From positions 1 to 62,242 of the forward strand of contig MU400736.1 of NCBI GenBank assembly GCA_022578965.1: a stretch of 62,242 nucleotides of DNA, read 5' to 3'. Under the pieces are notes generated by a model, which saw only the letters and a program-made list of their open reading frames with translations, searched no databases and was not told the DNA's origin. Below, piece by piece: positions 47,701 to 60,516 of this stretch. This DNA comes from Xylaria sp. FL1777 (Eukaryota > Ascomycota > Sordariomycetes > Xylariales > Xylariaceae). Within the stretch, counting starts at the first letter, position 1. The number at the start of each line of letters is the position of its first letter. A program made the position numbers and the translations under genes.

Positions 47701-50550
47701 ACAAGCAGTATTAATACTACTTTTAAGTAAAGTAGCGCTATAAAAACTTATGCTTAATATAGTTTTTTTAATTTTTAAAATAGCGTTTTTATTAATACTA
47801 GTTCTTTAAATATTTTTGTTTTTATTAAATACTACAAATATATTAAACCTTATTAAATTATTTTGTTTTATTAAACTAAGTTATTATTGCTGCTTAATAT
47901 TAAAAAGATATTAAAAGCTTTATAGTTGCTTAATTAATACATTAAAAATAAAGTTTTAATTAGTTATATAGTTTGCTTAAGCAATATTAAGATTTTTTTT
48001 AGCAGAAATATATATTTTATTTATTAATAATAGTAATATATTGTTAATTAAAAAACTAGCTAACGTTATATTATTAATAAAAATATTTACATATAATAAA
48101 TTATTAACTTTTAATTAAGCTAAAGCATTTATAACTTATTAATAATATATATATAGTAAATTTTTAGCATTTTATAGTTTAGGCCTTATAGTATTTATTT
48201 AAAAAACTTAAACAATATTATACAAACTAGAAATTGCGTAAAGTAAAGCAGTAATAATATATAAAACATTTTATTTTTAAACCGTAATTTGTTTTTTTAA
48301 TTAGCAATAAGCATTTGTTAGTTATTTTTAATTTTTAGCATAAAACTTAATAATATATTTATACAAAATATATAAAAAAATTAATCGTTTTTTTATAAAA
48401 TTAAAACAATATAGCTTTTTAAAATATTAATAAAAATAGCTTGTGTTAAAATAATTAGCTATAGCATACTTTAGTATTTGCTTAGCGTTAATAAATTTAA
48501 TGCAAAATAAGCATATTTATATAAGCTACTTTTTAGTTTTTATAATATATAAAAAACATAAGCAGCATTAAATAACCTTTGCAAAATTCTTGTTTTGGTT
48601 TAAATTAATATTATTAACTTAGTTAACTTAGCGCATTAAATTATTGCATAAATATTATTAGCAAATAACGCAAAAATTAAAAAAAAAATAAATATTACTT
48701 ATAGTATTTTATGCATATTAAATAATCTTTGTTTAATAGTTAAGTTAAACTAATTTATATTAATTAAAACTAGTACTAAGTAGTTTGTAATATTTATACT
48801 TTTTTTTTATAGCGTTTATATATTAAAGCAAAACTTTAGTTTTTTTATAAGCAACTTTAATAAAAAGTTATGCTATAAAATAGTTATTATATAAAACTTT
48901 ATAAAAGAATTATTTTAGGACTAAACATATTAAGTTTTAATATTGTTTTACTTAGTATAATAATTATTAATGATTTAAAGTTCTTTTAACTAATATTATT
49001 TTTTAAAGCAAAATAAAACATTATATAATAATAAAAAAGCAAGTCTAGTAATAAAAAAGTTAAAGTTATATTAAATATTATTAATAAATTAAACAAAAAA
49101 AAACTTTTAACTATAAAAAATAAAAATAACACAAAACGCATTTATTTTTATAGTTTAAAACTTGCAAATAAAACAAATTTATTTAATTGATTTTAAAAAA
49201 TTAAACAATTAATAAGCTATGCTACAAAATTAAAAGTATTTAAAGTTTGCTTTTTTATATTAATAATTTATGTATTAGCAAATCTAAAGGCATTAAAAAC
49301 TTATATTTTAGGTAAACTATTGCAAAAGTGTTTATAAATTATTATGTTGCAATAAATTATTAAACTAAAAAAAGTCCAAAGTTTAAACAATAAAAATATT
49401 ACAACTAGTTTTTTAGCAAGGCATTATGCTAGTTATATAAGTAATAGTTAAGTTAATATTATATAATAAAAAAAAAAAACGGTTATATATTAATTACTTT
49501 TATTAAAAATTAAGTATAATATAAACTATTTTTATATAACATTTTTATAGTTTTTATTACTTATAAAAAATATGCTAAGTTTAATAGTATTAATACTTTA
49601 ATTTAAAATAGCTATAATATAACACTAAACTAGGTTTAAAAATGCAATAACTATTTAAATTATGTTTAAATAGTTAAGCTATAAAATCTTAATATTTAAG
49701 CAATAAACCTAAAAGTAAGCAACGTTTAAATTTAAATAAAAAAGCATTTATTAGCATAATTTTAAATTTTTTTAGAAAACCTAGTTTAATTTATAGCTTT
49801 ATATACTTTTATATCCGAAATAATTTATTAGCTGTTTATTGCTTTATAAAACCCTTTATATTATATAGTAATATAAGGCATAAATGCATAAAAATAAACA
49901 GGTTTTAATAAAACTATACTTTAACCTTTTTTAAACATAAAGCAACACTTATGTTTTTTTAACTTTACTATTAAAATATTTAATATAAAATATATAACTA
50001 TTTAATAATATTTAAACAATAATAATTATTTACTTAAACCTTTTAAAATACTAGCTAAATAAAATTATTTATATTAATATAGTTAATTATATAACTAATT
50101 AACTATTGCTTAATTAAGTATAACATTTTATATAATTTTATTGCTAATAATATATAAATAAAATAACTTTTAAAGCTATTTAATTAAACTTTATACCTTT
50201 TTTATGTTTTAATTATTATTGTAGCTTTTAAAGGCTTAACTTTAGTTATAAAAAAAGCTCAAAAAATAAAACCATTTGTAACTCTTAATGCAGATTTTCT
50301 AACTTAAATACTAAAATTAATCTAGTTTTAACCTGTTGTTTTTTTAAACCTAAAATTTACTAGATATACTTTTAGTATTATAATAATATATGCTAATATT
50401 AATCTTATGCTTAAAATCCTTAAAAATAACATAATTAATAAATTATATTTAGCATAACGTAGTTTTGTAGCTTTTAGATTTTCTAAATTAAAGAAATAAA
50501 AAACAATAAAAAAGTGCTAATTTATTTTTAAACAATAAGTAAGTAATAAA
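41736..50550. other. AT-rich stretch, no assignable gene
   Basis: Long T-rich (about 43000-46400) and A-rich (about 48500-50300) blocks probably mark old transposon coding strands. One minus-strand piece near 44840-44700 reads SKAVLLVCQKLNFNANAV if stops are taken as Gln. Nothing can be named. TTAA simple repeats lie at 42604-42630 and about 42738-42781. The minus-strand frame at 43349-43588 is hydrophobic and AT-driven, and is not called. Confidence 0.4.
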
Positions 50551-50905
50551 AAATTTAATGCTTTTTGTTTTATTGTTATAATAAAACTACAAAATAGCAC
50601 GCATTATTAAGTATAAAACTATAAAATAGCATATATTACTAAGTAAAATAAAGCTATAAAATAGCATATATTACTAAGTATAAAATTATAATATAGCATA
50701 TGCTAATAATATTTAACGTTTATAGTTAAATCTTTTAAAAAAAAAAAAAAAAAATTAATGCTTTTTATTTTATTGTTTTAATATATTTATATATTATTAA
50801 TACTTAGTTTAATATTTAAAAGTTAATTTCTTAATAAAATAATACTATAAAATAGCACGTATTATTTATATATTATGTTTGCAGTTAAATCTTAATTATA
50901 TATTA
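50551..50905 (+). repeat. Compound tandem repeat: 32-35-bp units within a larger duplicated unit
   Basis: Units aaaactacaaaatagcac, aaaactataaaatagcat, aaagctataaaatagcat and aaaattataatatagcat begin at 50583, 50615, 50650 and 50682. A larger repeat is also visible: ttaatgctttttgttttattgtt near 50557 recurs as ttaatgctttttattttattgtt near 50755, each followed by an actataaaatagcacg block and then by gttaaatctt. Units differ chiefly by transitions. Confidence 0.65.
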
Positions 50906-53900
50906 TATAATATTAAATTTATAAGTTTTAATAAAAAAAAAGTCCTAAAGTTTATAAATCTATAAAAGCTATTATAATATATTTTTATATAGTAATAAAT
51001 TTTACTAATAGTTTAATTTGCTTACTTTATATAAGCTTTTTAAATAGTAGTAGCATAAGCATTATTGCTTTGTTTTATTTTTTTTTGTTTTTTTTTTGTT
51101 TACTTTTATTAGTTTTGTTTTAAGTTATAGTTTTTATTTTTTAAGTTAATTACTTTTTATATAATTATATTATAGCATTTATAAGTATTTATTGCTTAAC
51201 TATACTTTTAAAAATAGCTTAACATTATATAACTAATTTTATAAATCTATATAAAGTATTTTTAAAATAATTAATTAAACTAATAACTAATAAATTAAAC
51301 TATTATAAAGCTTTATTAATATATGTAATAATTCTAATACTTAATAATAAATTAAACCTAGTTAAAAATGTTTATTTAATTTAAAATTAAAATGTTATAA
51401 GTAGCTTAATAATAGCTAATGCTTTAGCTTTATAAAAAGTAAAATATTATATATAATTAGCATTTTTACTATAGTTTATATTTTAATTTTTTTTTAGCTG
51501 CCTAAAAATCTAAAAAAGTAGTTTAATGTTTTTTTACTAAAGTTTATAAAATATTATATTAAAGTTATAGCCTTTAAATTTTCTTAAAATTTATAAAACT
51601 AGTTTTACTAGTTTATTTGTTAAACTTTTAGCTTTATATTTAGTATACTATGCTTAGCAGTTTTAAAGTATAATTTTTAATATACTTTTATTTTTTTAAC
51701 AAGTATTATACGTATATATATATATATATATACTTATATTAAACAGCTTTTTTAAAAATAATTATATTATATAATAGTTTTTTTATTGCTTTTTTTATAC
51801 TTTTTATTATAGCTTTTATTTTTTTTTATCGGATATTTTAAACTTTATTATAGATTTAAAAACACAAATTTAATATAACTGATTTTTTTTTTTTATAAAT
51901 TATAACTATGTTTTATTATTTCTTTTATTTTTTATAATAGTAAGCCAGTTTAATAATATAACTTATAATATATAAAACTACTTAAATATAAAATATAATA
52001 TAAAACTTAAGTTTGCTAGCTACTTAAAAATAGTTATTAGTTAATATAGTGCTTTAGCGTATAATATTATTTCTGTTTAATTAAGCATGTATTAACGTAA
52101 AATAACTATAGTAAGCAGCTTAACATATTATAATACGTTTTTTTCTGTTTGTATTAACTTTTGTTTTAAACAAATTACTTTAAAACTAATAAAAATACTA
52201 TATTAGTAAATAGTATTTTAAATTATTTAGAAATTTTTATAAAACTTAATATATTTATTTTTAGTATTAAACAAAACAATTTAAATTAGCATTAGCTTTT
52301 TATAGTAACTATAATTAGTATTATAAATTATATATATTTTTAACTTATCTAGAAATAAAAACAAAAAGCATTAATTTTTTTTTCTATTTGTTTTTCGTAA
52401 TATAACCTAAGAACTAAAAATTTAGTTTTTGCTTTTATAGTTATTATTATTTTAACTAAAGTTAATAAAAAATAATAAGTACTAACGTTAGCTTTAATTT
52501 ATATGCTTAGCTTAGTATAACATATTGCTAAAAAAGTACTTAGTAATATAATTTGCTATTAATATATTAACATAATAAATATTATTAATTTTACTAATTA
52601 TAACAAAAAAAACTTAAATATTAAAAATATAAACTTAATAACTTTTATTATTAATAAAAATAAAAAAGACTTTATATTTTATATTATAGCTAATATAATT
52701 AAGTTTGCTAGCACTAAAAAGCTAAGTTTGCTATTTATAGCTAGTTTATTACTATTATATTACTAAAAGCATATTTAAAAATAATTAGCATTTATTATAG
52801 CATTAAAGCATACTAGTATAACTATAATTATTATTAAAGAAAATATAGCTAACTTAAAAACTAAAACTTTGCTTTGCACTTTTTAAATTATAAAATTTAT
52901 TAATAAAAGCTTATTTATTATTTAGTTGCTTACTATATTAATACTTTTTAAGCACTTTATTTTTAAAAATAAAAATATAATTAATGCTAAAACTAAAAGT
53001 GTTTTTTGCATACTTTTTAGTTAAAGCTTTATTAAAACAACAATATTAATAATAAACGTTTTAAATATAATGCTATTTTTTAATATTACTAATATAAATA
53101 CTTTAGTATTTTTAACTTAGTTTATTAATTTGAAAACAATTAATAAAAATAATATTAACTTTAATTTAGCTTTAAATAAAAATAATAATAATAAAGCTAT
53201 TGTTTTTATGCATAATTTTCGTAAAAGAGCTTATATAATTAATAAAAGTATAAAAAATAATATGTTGCTTATAATTATGCGTTGCTTAAAACGTAGTATT
53301 TTAAAGGCTTATAAAAAAAAAGCAATAGTTAAAAAAAAAAAATAATAAATTTTTTTGTTATATTTTAGCATAAATTAATAAATGTTTTTTTTTTTAAGCT
53401 ATAAGTTCTGTTTTTTGCTTATTAAGTTATATTAAAAAAAATTATAAAATTTTGTTATATATTATTATTATAGCTATACTACTATTTACTTTATATAATA
53501 TAATATTACTATTTATTTTTAACTTTGCTTTTGCTTATATTTATTTATATTTAGCTATATTTGCACTAATATATTTAACTTTTTATATAAGTTCTAAAAC
53601 TATTCTTAAAATATATTTTATTATATATTTATTAAGTTAATAAAGCTAAACTATTATAATATATATTTTAAATTATATAAAGCTTTAAAACAAATTAAAA
53701 AAAAAAAAAATATTTATTTTTTTTAATTTACTATTATATTGTTAAAAATATATTAAATATAAATAATATTATTAAACTAATGTTTTAAAATGTTGATTTT
53801 ATTAAGCTTTTTAATAACTTTTTTTTTATTTTTTCTTTAGTTTTATATATATATTTTTGCTGCTATTAATATTATATTTTGCATTATATAATCTTTTAAG

Positions 53901-54628
53901 TTGTTTAAAAACATTAAAAGAATATATAGCTAATAAAACTTATTTTTAGCTTTTTTTTTTATTATTTGCTATTATATTTTAGTGCTTTGCTATGCTATAT
54001 AAAGTAATAGTTTAAAAATTAGTTTTTATATTTAAGTATAGCTATATATTTACTTATAATAGTAGTTTTTAAGCAAGCAGCTATATATTTTGCTATAAAT
54101 TTTACTAAAAGTTAAAAAAATAATATATAATAAAATTAATAAATAAAAAAAATAATAAATATATTTTGATTTATTTTATTTAATTAAAACTTATATTTTT
54201 AAAACAATTATTGTTACGTTAAGTATAATATATACTATTATTATTAATTTTGCAATAATAGTATTATTTTATAATAATTATTTATATTAATAAAACTTAT
54301 TATAAAACTATTAAATATAATAAAGCATATTAACTATATTTTTAGCTTACTTGTTGTTTATTTATAGCTAATTTTTTTATGTAAGCTTAAATAGCTATAT
54401 TAGTTATTTTTATTTAGCTAAATTGCTTATTTTTATATACTTAGATATATTTTTATTTTTGCTTTTTTTTTTTTTTAGCTGTTATGCATACATTTTACTT
54501 ACTTTTTAGTACTTTTGTTTTATTTGCTTAAACAAAAAACTATAATAGTTCTGTTTTAATTTTTGCGTTTATATATAATCTTTAAAAAGCTATATATTAG
54601 TAATAAAGTTTAGCTTTTTTTATAGCAA
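50906..54628. other. AT-rich stretch, no gene seen
   Basis: It contains a TA microsatellite at 51712-51733. An open plus-strand frame at 53130-53345 (71 codons, Lys/Asn-rich, TTG start) and one at 53452-53640 are explained by base composition and are not called as genes. Confidence 0.45.
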
Positions 54629-55019
54629 TAATTATGTTAGCTATTATATTTATATAACTTGCTACTATTTTAAAATTACGCAAAAATAATTAGCTATGCA
54701 TAAAAGATTTGTGCTATTAGCTATTAGCATATAAAGCTTGCAATACTTAAGCTATAGCTTTTTTTGCTTTTTTTAAATATTATTATAATATATGCTTTAC
54801 TATAAAGATTATATATTAAAATACTTTTTTTTTTAAAGCTTTAAAACTATAAGCTAAGCAATAGTTCTGCTTTTATGTTTTTTTGCTTAACTTTTAAACA
54901 TAATAATTATAAACGCGTTTATTATTAAAAAGCGCGTTATTTTAAGTAAACTTATTAATAATAAACTTAAACTAAAGCTTTTTTATGTTATAAACTAGCT
55001 TAACTTATTTAGTATGCTA
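54629..55019 (+). repeat. Dispersed repeat X (391 bp)
   Basis: Aligns in the same orientation to 56601-56914, with about 77 extra bases in X (near 54700-54780) and otherwise mainly transitions. Shared landmarks: aaaataattagctat, ttaaagctttaaaactataa, cttaacttttaaacataa, aaaaagcgcgttatttta and tagcttaactta. X keeps an inverted pair, aacgcg ... cgcgtt, around 54912-54937. No frame or element type is recognised. Confidence 0.75.
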
Positions 55020-55349
55020 TTAAAAATGTTTATTTTTAAAATAAAGTTAAATTACGAAAAAATAGCTACTAAATTATAGTTATAAATAAAAGCTTAATAT
55101 TATTAATTTTTAAGTTCTTTTAAAAAGTATTAAAAAAAAACTTATTTTTATATAATAAATATTAAATTATTTTTTTATAATTAAGCTTTTTTTACTTTGC
55201 TGTAACTTTAGTTTTTAATAAAATAACTTTTTTTAAAGTGCTTTGTTTTTAAAGCATAGTAGCGCTTTTTTTTTTAAGTTTACTAAATGCTTTAGTATAT
55301 AAAGCATAGTTTACAGTTATTAAAAATATCTTAGTTTGCAAAATTAGCT

Positions 55350-55612
55350 GCCTTTGCTTTTTTTTTTTTTTTTTTTTTTTTTAAGCGTTTTATTATTTAG
55401 GTTTTTATTTTTTAAGATTACTAAAGGAGCACTTTTGCTTTTTTTGCTAATTCTTTTTTTTTTACCTGCTTTTTTTTTTTTTTTTTTTTTCTCTTTTTAT
55501 TAATTACTTTTATTGCTATTTTTAATACTAGTTTAATAGTTATATTTATTAACTTGTTTTATTTGTTTTTTATTTAGTTATTTAGCAAAAAACCTTTAAG
55601 CTTAGCTATTTA
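55350..55612 (-). mobile_element. Internally deleted LINE fragment
   Basis: Two LINE segments are joined. 55425-55500 matches LINE copy 1 at about 1134-1215 (gcacttttgctttttttgct), and 55505-55612 matches about 2762-2871 (tttttaatactagtttaata, then ttaacttgttttatttgt). About 1.55 kb between them is missing, including RT box C. The orientation is the same as in copies 1 and 2. The joint sits in a long T run, where slippage or recombination could have occurred. Confidence 0.75.
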
Positions 55613-56130
55613 ATTTTAAACAAAAATAATAGCTAAAAATTTACTATTATTATTAAATAAATAAATTACTTTAAGCATATAAAACTTACTAAAAAATTTA
55701 AACCTTAAAATATTTTTAGCAAAAGATTTTTAAGCTTAGTTATTTAATTTTAAACAAAAATAATAGCTAAAAACTTATTATTACTATTAAATAGATTGCT
55801 TTAAGTATGCAAAATTTAAATAATTTAAACTTTAAGTTATTTATATAAATAAAAGCTTGCAATTTGTTTAAAAAAAATTGCGCTAAATATAAAAAGCAAA
55901 TAAAACATAAAGTTTAATTAAGTTTATAAGTTTTTTTAAACAAAAATAATAGCTAAAAACTTATTATTACTATTAAACAAATTACTTTAAGCATATAAAA
56001 CTTACTAAATAATTTAAACTTTAAGTTGCTTATATAAATAAAAGCTTATAATTTATTTAAAAAAGATTATGCTAAATATAAAAAGCAAATAAAACATAAA
56101 GTTTAATTAAGTTTATAAGTTTTTTTTATT
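55613..56130 (+). repeat. Irregular tandem repeat, three units of about 134-190 bp
   Basis: The block ttttaaacaaaaataatagc starts at about 55614, 55748 and 55934, each followed by ctaaaaa, cttattattactattaaa, ctttaagcatataaaactta and aatttaaactttaagtt in variable order of completeness. Units 2 and 3 share a longer tail (gctaaatataaaaagcaaat, then aaaacataaagtttaattaa). Confidence 0.8.
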
Positions 56131-56600
56131 AAAGCTATAATTATTTATAAAGCTAAAAAAAAAATTTATGCTAGTTTTAAATTTTTTTTTTATAAACGTT
56201 AAGTTAGTAATAAGTTTAATAGCTTAAAAATAATATTATGTATTATAAGCAATGTTTATTTAAGCTTTATAATTAAACATTTTGCTAAAAAACAGTATAG
56301 CTAAAATACTTATACTATTATTAAAAATAAAAGCGTTTATAGCTTAAAAAGCTATTATAATAGTAAAAATACTAGTAACTGTTTTAATAAAAGTGTAGTT
56401 AAAAGCAGTAATATTTTTGTTATTTTTTTAAAGCGTTAGTATTATAGCTATAACTTTAGCTTTTTTTATAATAAAATGTTTACTAGAAATTTTAGCGTTA
56501 TTATTTAAGCCATTATTTCTATTATTATTAAAGGAGTTTAATAAAGCAAAAATAGCTAATATAGTATATTTGTAGCTTTACGTTTTAGTACTAAGTATTT
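56131..56600. other. AT-rich stretch, no gene seen
   Basis: No recognised frame or repeat between the tandem array and repeat Y. Confidence 0.45.
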
Positions 56601-56914
56601 AATTATATTAGCTATTATTATATTTATATAACTTACTGCTATTTTAAAATCGCGCAAAAATAATTAGCTATATATAAATGCTACTATAATATATGCTGCT
56701 TTATAAAAATTATGCATTAAAATATTTTTTTTTTTAAAGCTTTAAAACTATAAGCTAAGTAATAACTTTGCTTTTGCACTTATTTACTTAACTTTTAAAC
56801 ATAATATAAATATGTTTATTATTAAAAAGCGCGTTATTTTAAGCAAACTTATTAATAATAAACTTAAGTTAAAGCTTTTTTATATTATAAGCTAGCTTAA
56901 CTTACTTAGTATAT
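56601..56914 (+). repeat. Dispersed repeat Y (314 bp)
   Basis: Shorter partner of 54629-55019, same orientation, about 1.97 kb away. The pair brackets the LINE fragment and the tandem array, so the two could be arms of one larger duplicated or nested structure. Confidence 0.75.
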
Positions 56915-57151
56915 ATATTGCTATTTTAGCTATTAAAATATTTAATTATGTATTGCTATAAACTTTAAAAAATTAAAAATATAAATGTTTTTTAAAAAAA
57001 AATAAAAAAAAAAAAAACATATAGTAGCTAATAAAAAAAAGCAAAAAAAAAGAGCTAAAGCTTGTATAGCTTTTATACTAAAAACAAAAATAAAAACATT
57101 AATACTTTTTACGTTAAAGCAAAAAAAACGCAAATAATTAAGCAAAGCAAA

Positions 57152-57188
57152 AAAGCTTGCTTATTAGCTTATATAATAAGCAAGCTTT
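57152..57188. repeat. 15-bp perfect hairpin
   Basis: aaagcttgcttatta at 57152-57166 pairs perfectly with taataagcaagcttt at 57174-57188 over a 7-base loop. It lies just 5' of the inverted LINE fragment and may mark an old junction. No regulatory role can be shown. Confidence 0.65.
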
Positions 57189-57219
57189 AGTAAAAACAAG
57201 CTAGCTAATATTTTTTTGC

Positions 57220-57850
57220 TACTTATAAACATTATATAAAAAGCTTAGCTATAAAAAAATTAATTTAATAAGTAATAACAAAAATTAAAACTTTTATTTA
57301 AAACGCAAAAACTTAAAAAGCTAAAAACTAACTTAGAAGTAAACTTATAAGCAATAAAAAAAGCATAGCTAAAAAAAATCTAACATTAAAATTAAACTTT
57401 TAGCTAAAAAAGTAATTAAAAAAAAAAAAACTTAGGATTATATTTAAAAAAAAATAAATAAGCATATAAATTTAAACTAAAACAAGTAGTAGCTACTTAG
57501 CTATAGTTAAACAAAAGCTTAATAAAAATAAAGCTTTTAAAAAATATAATAAGCTATTAAAGCATAAAATAGCTATAATAATATAAATGCATACTAAAAA
57601 AATAAATTTAAAAGCATTTTTATATAAAAAAAAAATTTTAAGCTTTTTTATGCCTTTTTATAAATACGCAAAAAAAAAGAAAACCTTTTAATACATAGTT
57701 TTACATTATAACTTACTACAAAAAAAAAAAAACAGCTATAAAAAAGCTTTGCAGCTAAGCTACTATAAACTAAAAAAAACTTAAAAGTAGCTAACATAAT
57801 AAAAAAGCAACTAAACAAATTATAAAAAATATTGTAGCGCTACTAATTTT
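57220..57850 (+). mobile_element. LINE fragment in inverted orientation
   Basis: Reads as the reverse complement of LINE copy 1 from about 1890 down to about 1200. Landmarks: cttataaacattatataaaa (57221), aacaaaagcttaataaaaat (57510), gcttttttatgcctttttat (about 57640) and gctttgcagctaagctacta (57748). It is coding-strand plus, C-terminal part of the RT ORF only. Similarity fades past 57800. The fragment is more diverged from copies 1 and 2 than they are from each other. Confidence 0.8.
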
Positions 57851-57931
57851 TTTTTTTTAAAAATAACAATAATAAGAACATATAAAAGAAATAACGTTAT
57901 AGTAAAAAACCCTTTTTAAGAAAAAAAAAAA

Positions 57932-58088
57932 AAGCTTTACAAAAAAAATAAAAATATAAATAAAATACATAAAGCTTTTAGAAAAAAAACAAAAACTAAT
58001 AAAGTATATAAGGCGTTTTAAAGCAAAGCAAAAATTAATAAAATATATAAAGCTTTAAAAAAAAAACAAAAACAAATAAAAAAACATA
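57932..58088 (+). repeat. 39-bp tandem repeat, four units (13 codons each)
   Basis: Units begin at about 57932, 57972, 58011 and 58050. The last three are exactly 39 bp and share one frame: KAFRKKTKTNKVY, KAF*SKAKINKIY, KALKKKQKQIKKH, with a further partial KHLKIY. The first is 40 bp and out of phase. A unit of exact codon multiple suggests a Lys-rich protein repeat, perhaps the basic tail of the LINE protein next door. The absence of these repeats in copies 1 and 2 argues for a local expansion. Confidence 0.7.
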
Positions 58089-60468
58089 AGCATTTAAAAA
58101 TATATAGTTTACTAAAAAAAAAAAACTTTATAAATTTTTAAGTATATAATAAGCTTTTATAAAAAATATAATTGCTATTAAAAAAAATAAATAGCAAATT
58201 ATAAGCATAATGCTATAGTTTTAACTTTAGTAATATAAAAATTGTTTTAAGTTTTAAAAAAGCTATAGTTATAAAAGTTTTAACTTAAAGCTATTAAAAA
58301 GAAAATAAAACACAAAATAATAATAAAATAAATATATAGCATTATTAACTATAAAATAATATAAAAAAAGCTATTTAGTAGTAAAGCTTTATAGTTATAT
58401 ATTTATTTTAGCAAATAGTTATAATATATAATAGCTAATATAGTTTTTTATAAAACTTAAAACGTTAAATTAACTTTTTAGTTATATAATACTTTAGTAT
58501 ATATAAGTTTTTAATAAAAATAAATAATAAAAGTAAGCATTATATTATAAAAAAAACTAACTTTATAATTTTTTGCTTTAGCAAAAAACAAAATAAACAT
58601 AATATAGTATAAAAAATTAGCTTATTTTTTTTACTGCTTAGTATTATTAATATATATGCTTTAAAAACCTTTAAATCTTATAAACTTATAAATAAAAACA
58701 AACATAGTTTAAAAGCTTACTTAACTTTATTGCTTTTTTTTACTTTTTTTATGTATTTCTTTATGTAAAAACTAAAGCAAATAATAAACTAAACTAATAA
58801 AACAAAACATAATTAATAGCTTTAGTTATTTTAGCTTAATAAAAAAAGCCTAGTTAGCTATATTTTTTAATAATATATAATATATAAAAAAAAATTACTT
58901 TGTTTAGCTATTAATTATAAAAAGTAAAACAAATTTAGTTAGCTAAAAATATAGCAGTAGCTAAATATATAGCAGTAGTTAAGTATTAAAAAATAACTAA
59001 ATAATAATTATAAAGTAAAATAAGCTTATTAAGCAAATAATAAAGCATTTAAATTATTTAATTAAAATATATAATAATGTTTTAAAAATTATAATATATA
59101 AAAAATTAAATATTAGTAAATTTAAAATAATTTAGCTAATAAATATTTAAAAAAAGCAGTAAGTTATTAATATAGCAAGCAAAAAAAATAATAGCTATAT
59201 AAAAAAGCATTACTAATAGTATATTATTAAAGTTTTTATTTATTTAAGCTATAAAGTTTTAAAAATATTAGTTAATAGTAAACTAAGCAAAGCTAAAGTA
59301 AATATAAAGTGCGCTTTTTATAAAAATTAGCTTTAGTTCTTGTTTTTAATTTATATAAGCTATAAAAAATTCAGCAAAAAGTTATAAAATATTAATATTG
59401 TGCTATTAAACCTTAAAAGCTAAATAATATATAATAGTTTAAATAGCTTTACATATATAAGCTATATTAAATGTACTATTAGCATTATGTTATAAAATAT
59501 AGCTAATAAAAAAGTTATACTTTTAAAACATAAAAGCTAAACTAAAAAAGCTTACTTAAATTTTAAAGCTATAAAAAATAGCAGTTAGTTTTTAATACTT
59601 AAGTATATTAAAAATGTAAGCTTATATTTTTATTTTTAGCTTAGCTAGCTTTATTAGCATACTATAAGCATTATAGCTTTTTAAATATAATTATTATTTT
59701 AGTTATTAATAAACAAAAGTACTTTTGCTTTAAATATGTAAGCTTAAAAGCATTTATTGCATATAAATACTAGTAATACTTTTTAACAAAAGTTAAAAAA
59801 TGCTATTTTTATAAATTATATAATATAAAAAAGTTATTTAAAAAAACGTATAAGCAGCAAAGTATAGTATTAAAAAGTACTTAAAAAAAAAAAAATATAT
59901 AAATGCGTACTTAAGTAAAAAAAAAAAAAAAAAGAAAACTTAATGCTTAAGTGCATAAGTATAAAAATATAAATATATATAAGTAAAAAAAAAAGCAAAA
60001 CTAGTAATAAAGCTATAAAAGCAACTAAAATTATATAATAGCATATTTTTATTTTAGTATTTATTAATAAGTTTAATTAGCATAAAGTAAATATTTTAGC
60101 GTAATAAAACAAAATATTTAATAAAAAGAACTAGTTTAATAAAAAAAAAGAAATTTAAAGTATAATATATTTACTTAAAAAAAAAAAATAGTTTTGCAAT
60201 ATAAAATTAGCAGCAAAAAAGTATACTAAAATTATATATTTATTTAGCTTGTTTTATAGCTGCATATTTTATTGCACTAGTAAATAAAAAAACAGCAGAA
60301 ATATTAAAGAAAATAGTTAAATAAAAGCAATAAATATTATTAAAACGTTATTATAAAAAATTAAAAAATATAATATTAAATAGTACGTAATAAATAATAT
60401 AATACAAAATTTAGTAAAAAAGAGTAAATAAAGCAAAAAAATAAAACCTTATTAAATAAATAAATATT

Positions 60469-60516
<48 letters not shown>

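Noticed and set aside
53130..53345. 71-codon Lys/Asn-rich frame with a TTG start, and the hydrophobic frame at 53452-53640
   Set aside because: Composition alone explains both. No domain, start context or homologous copy in the window supports a gene.
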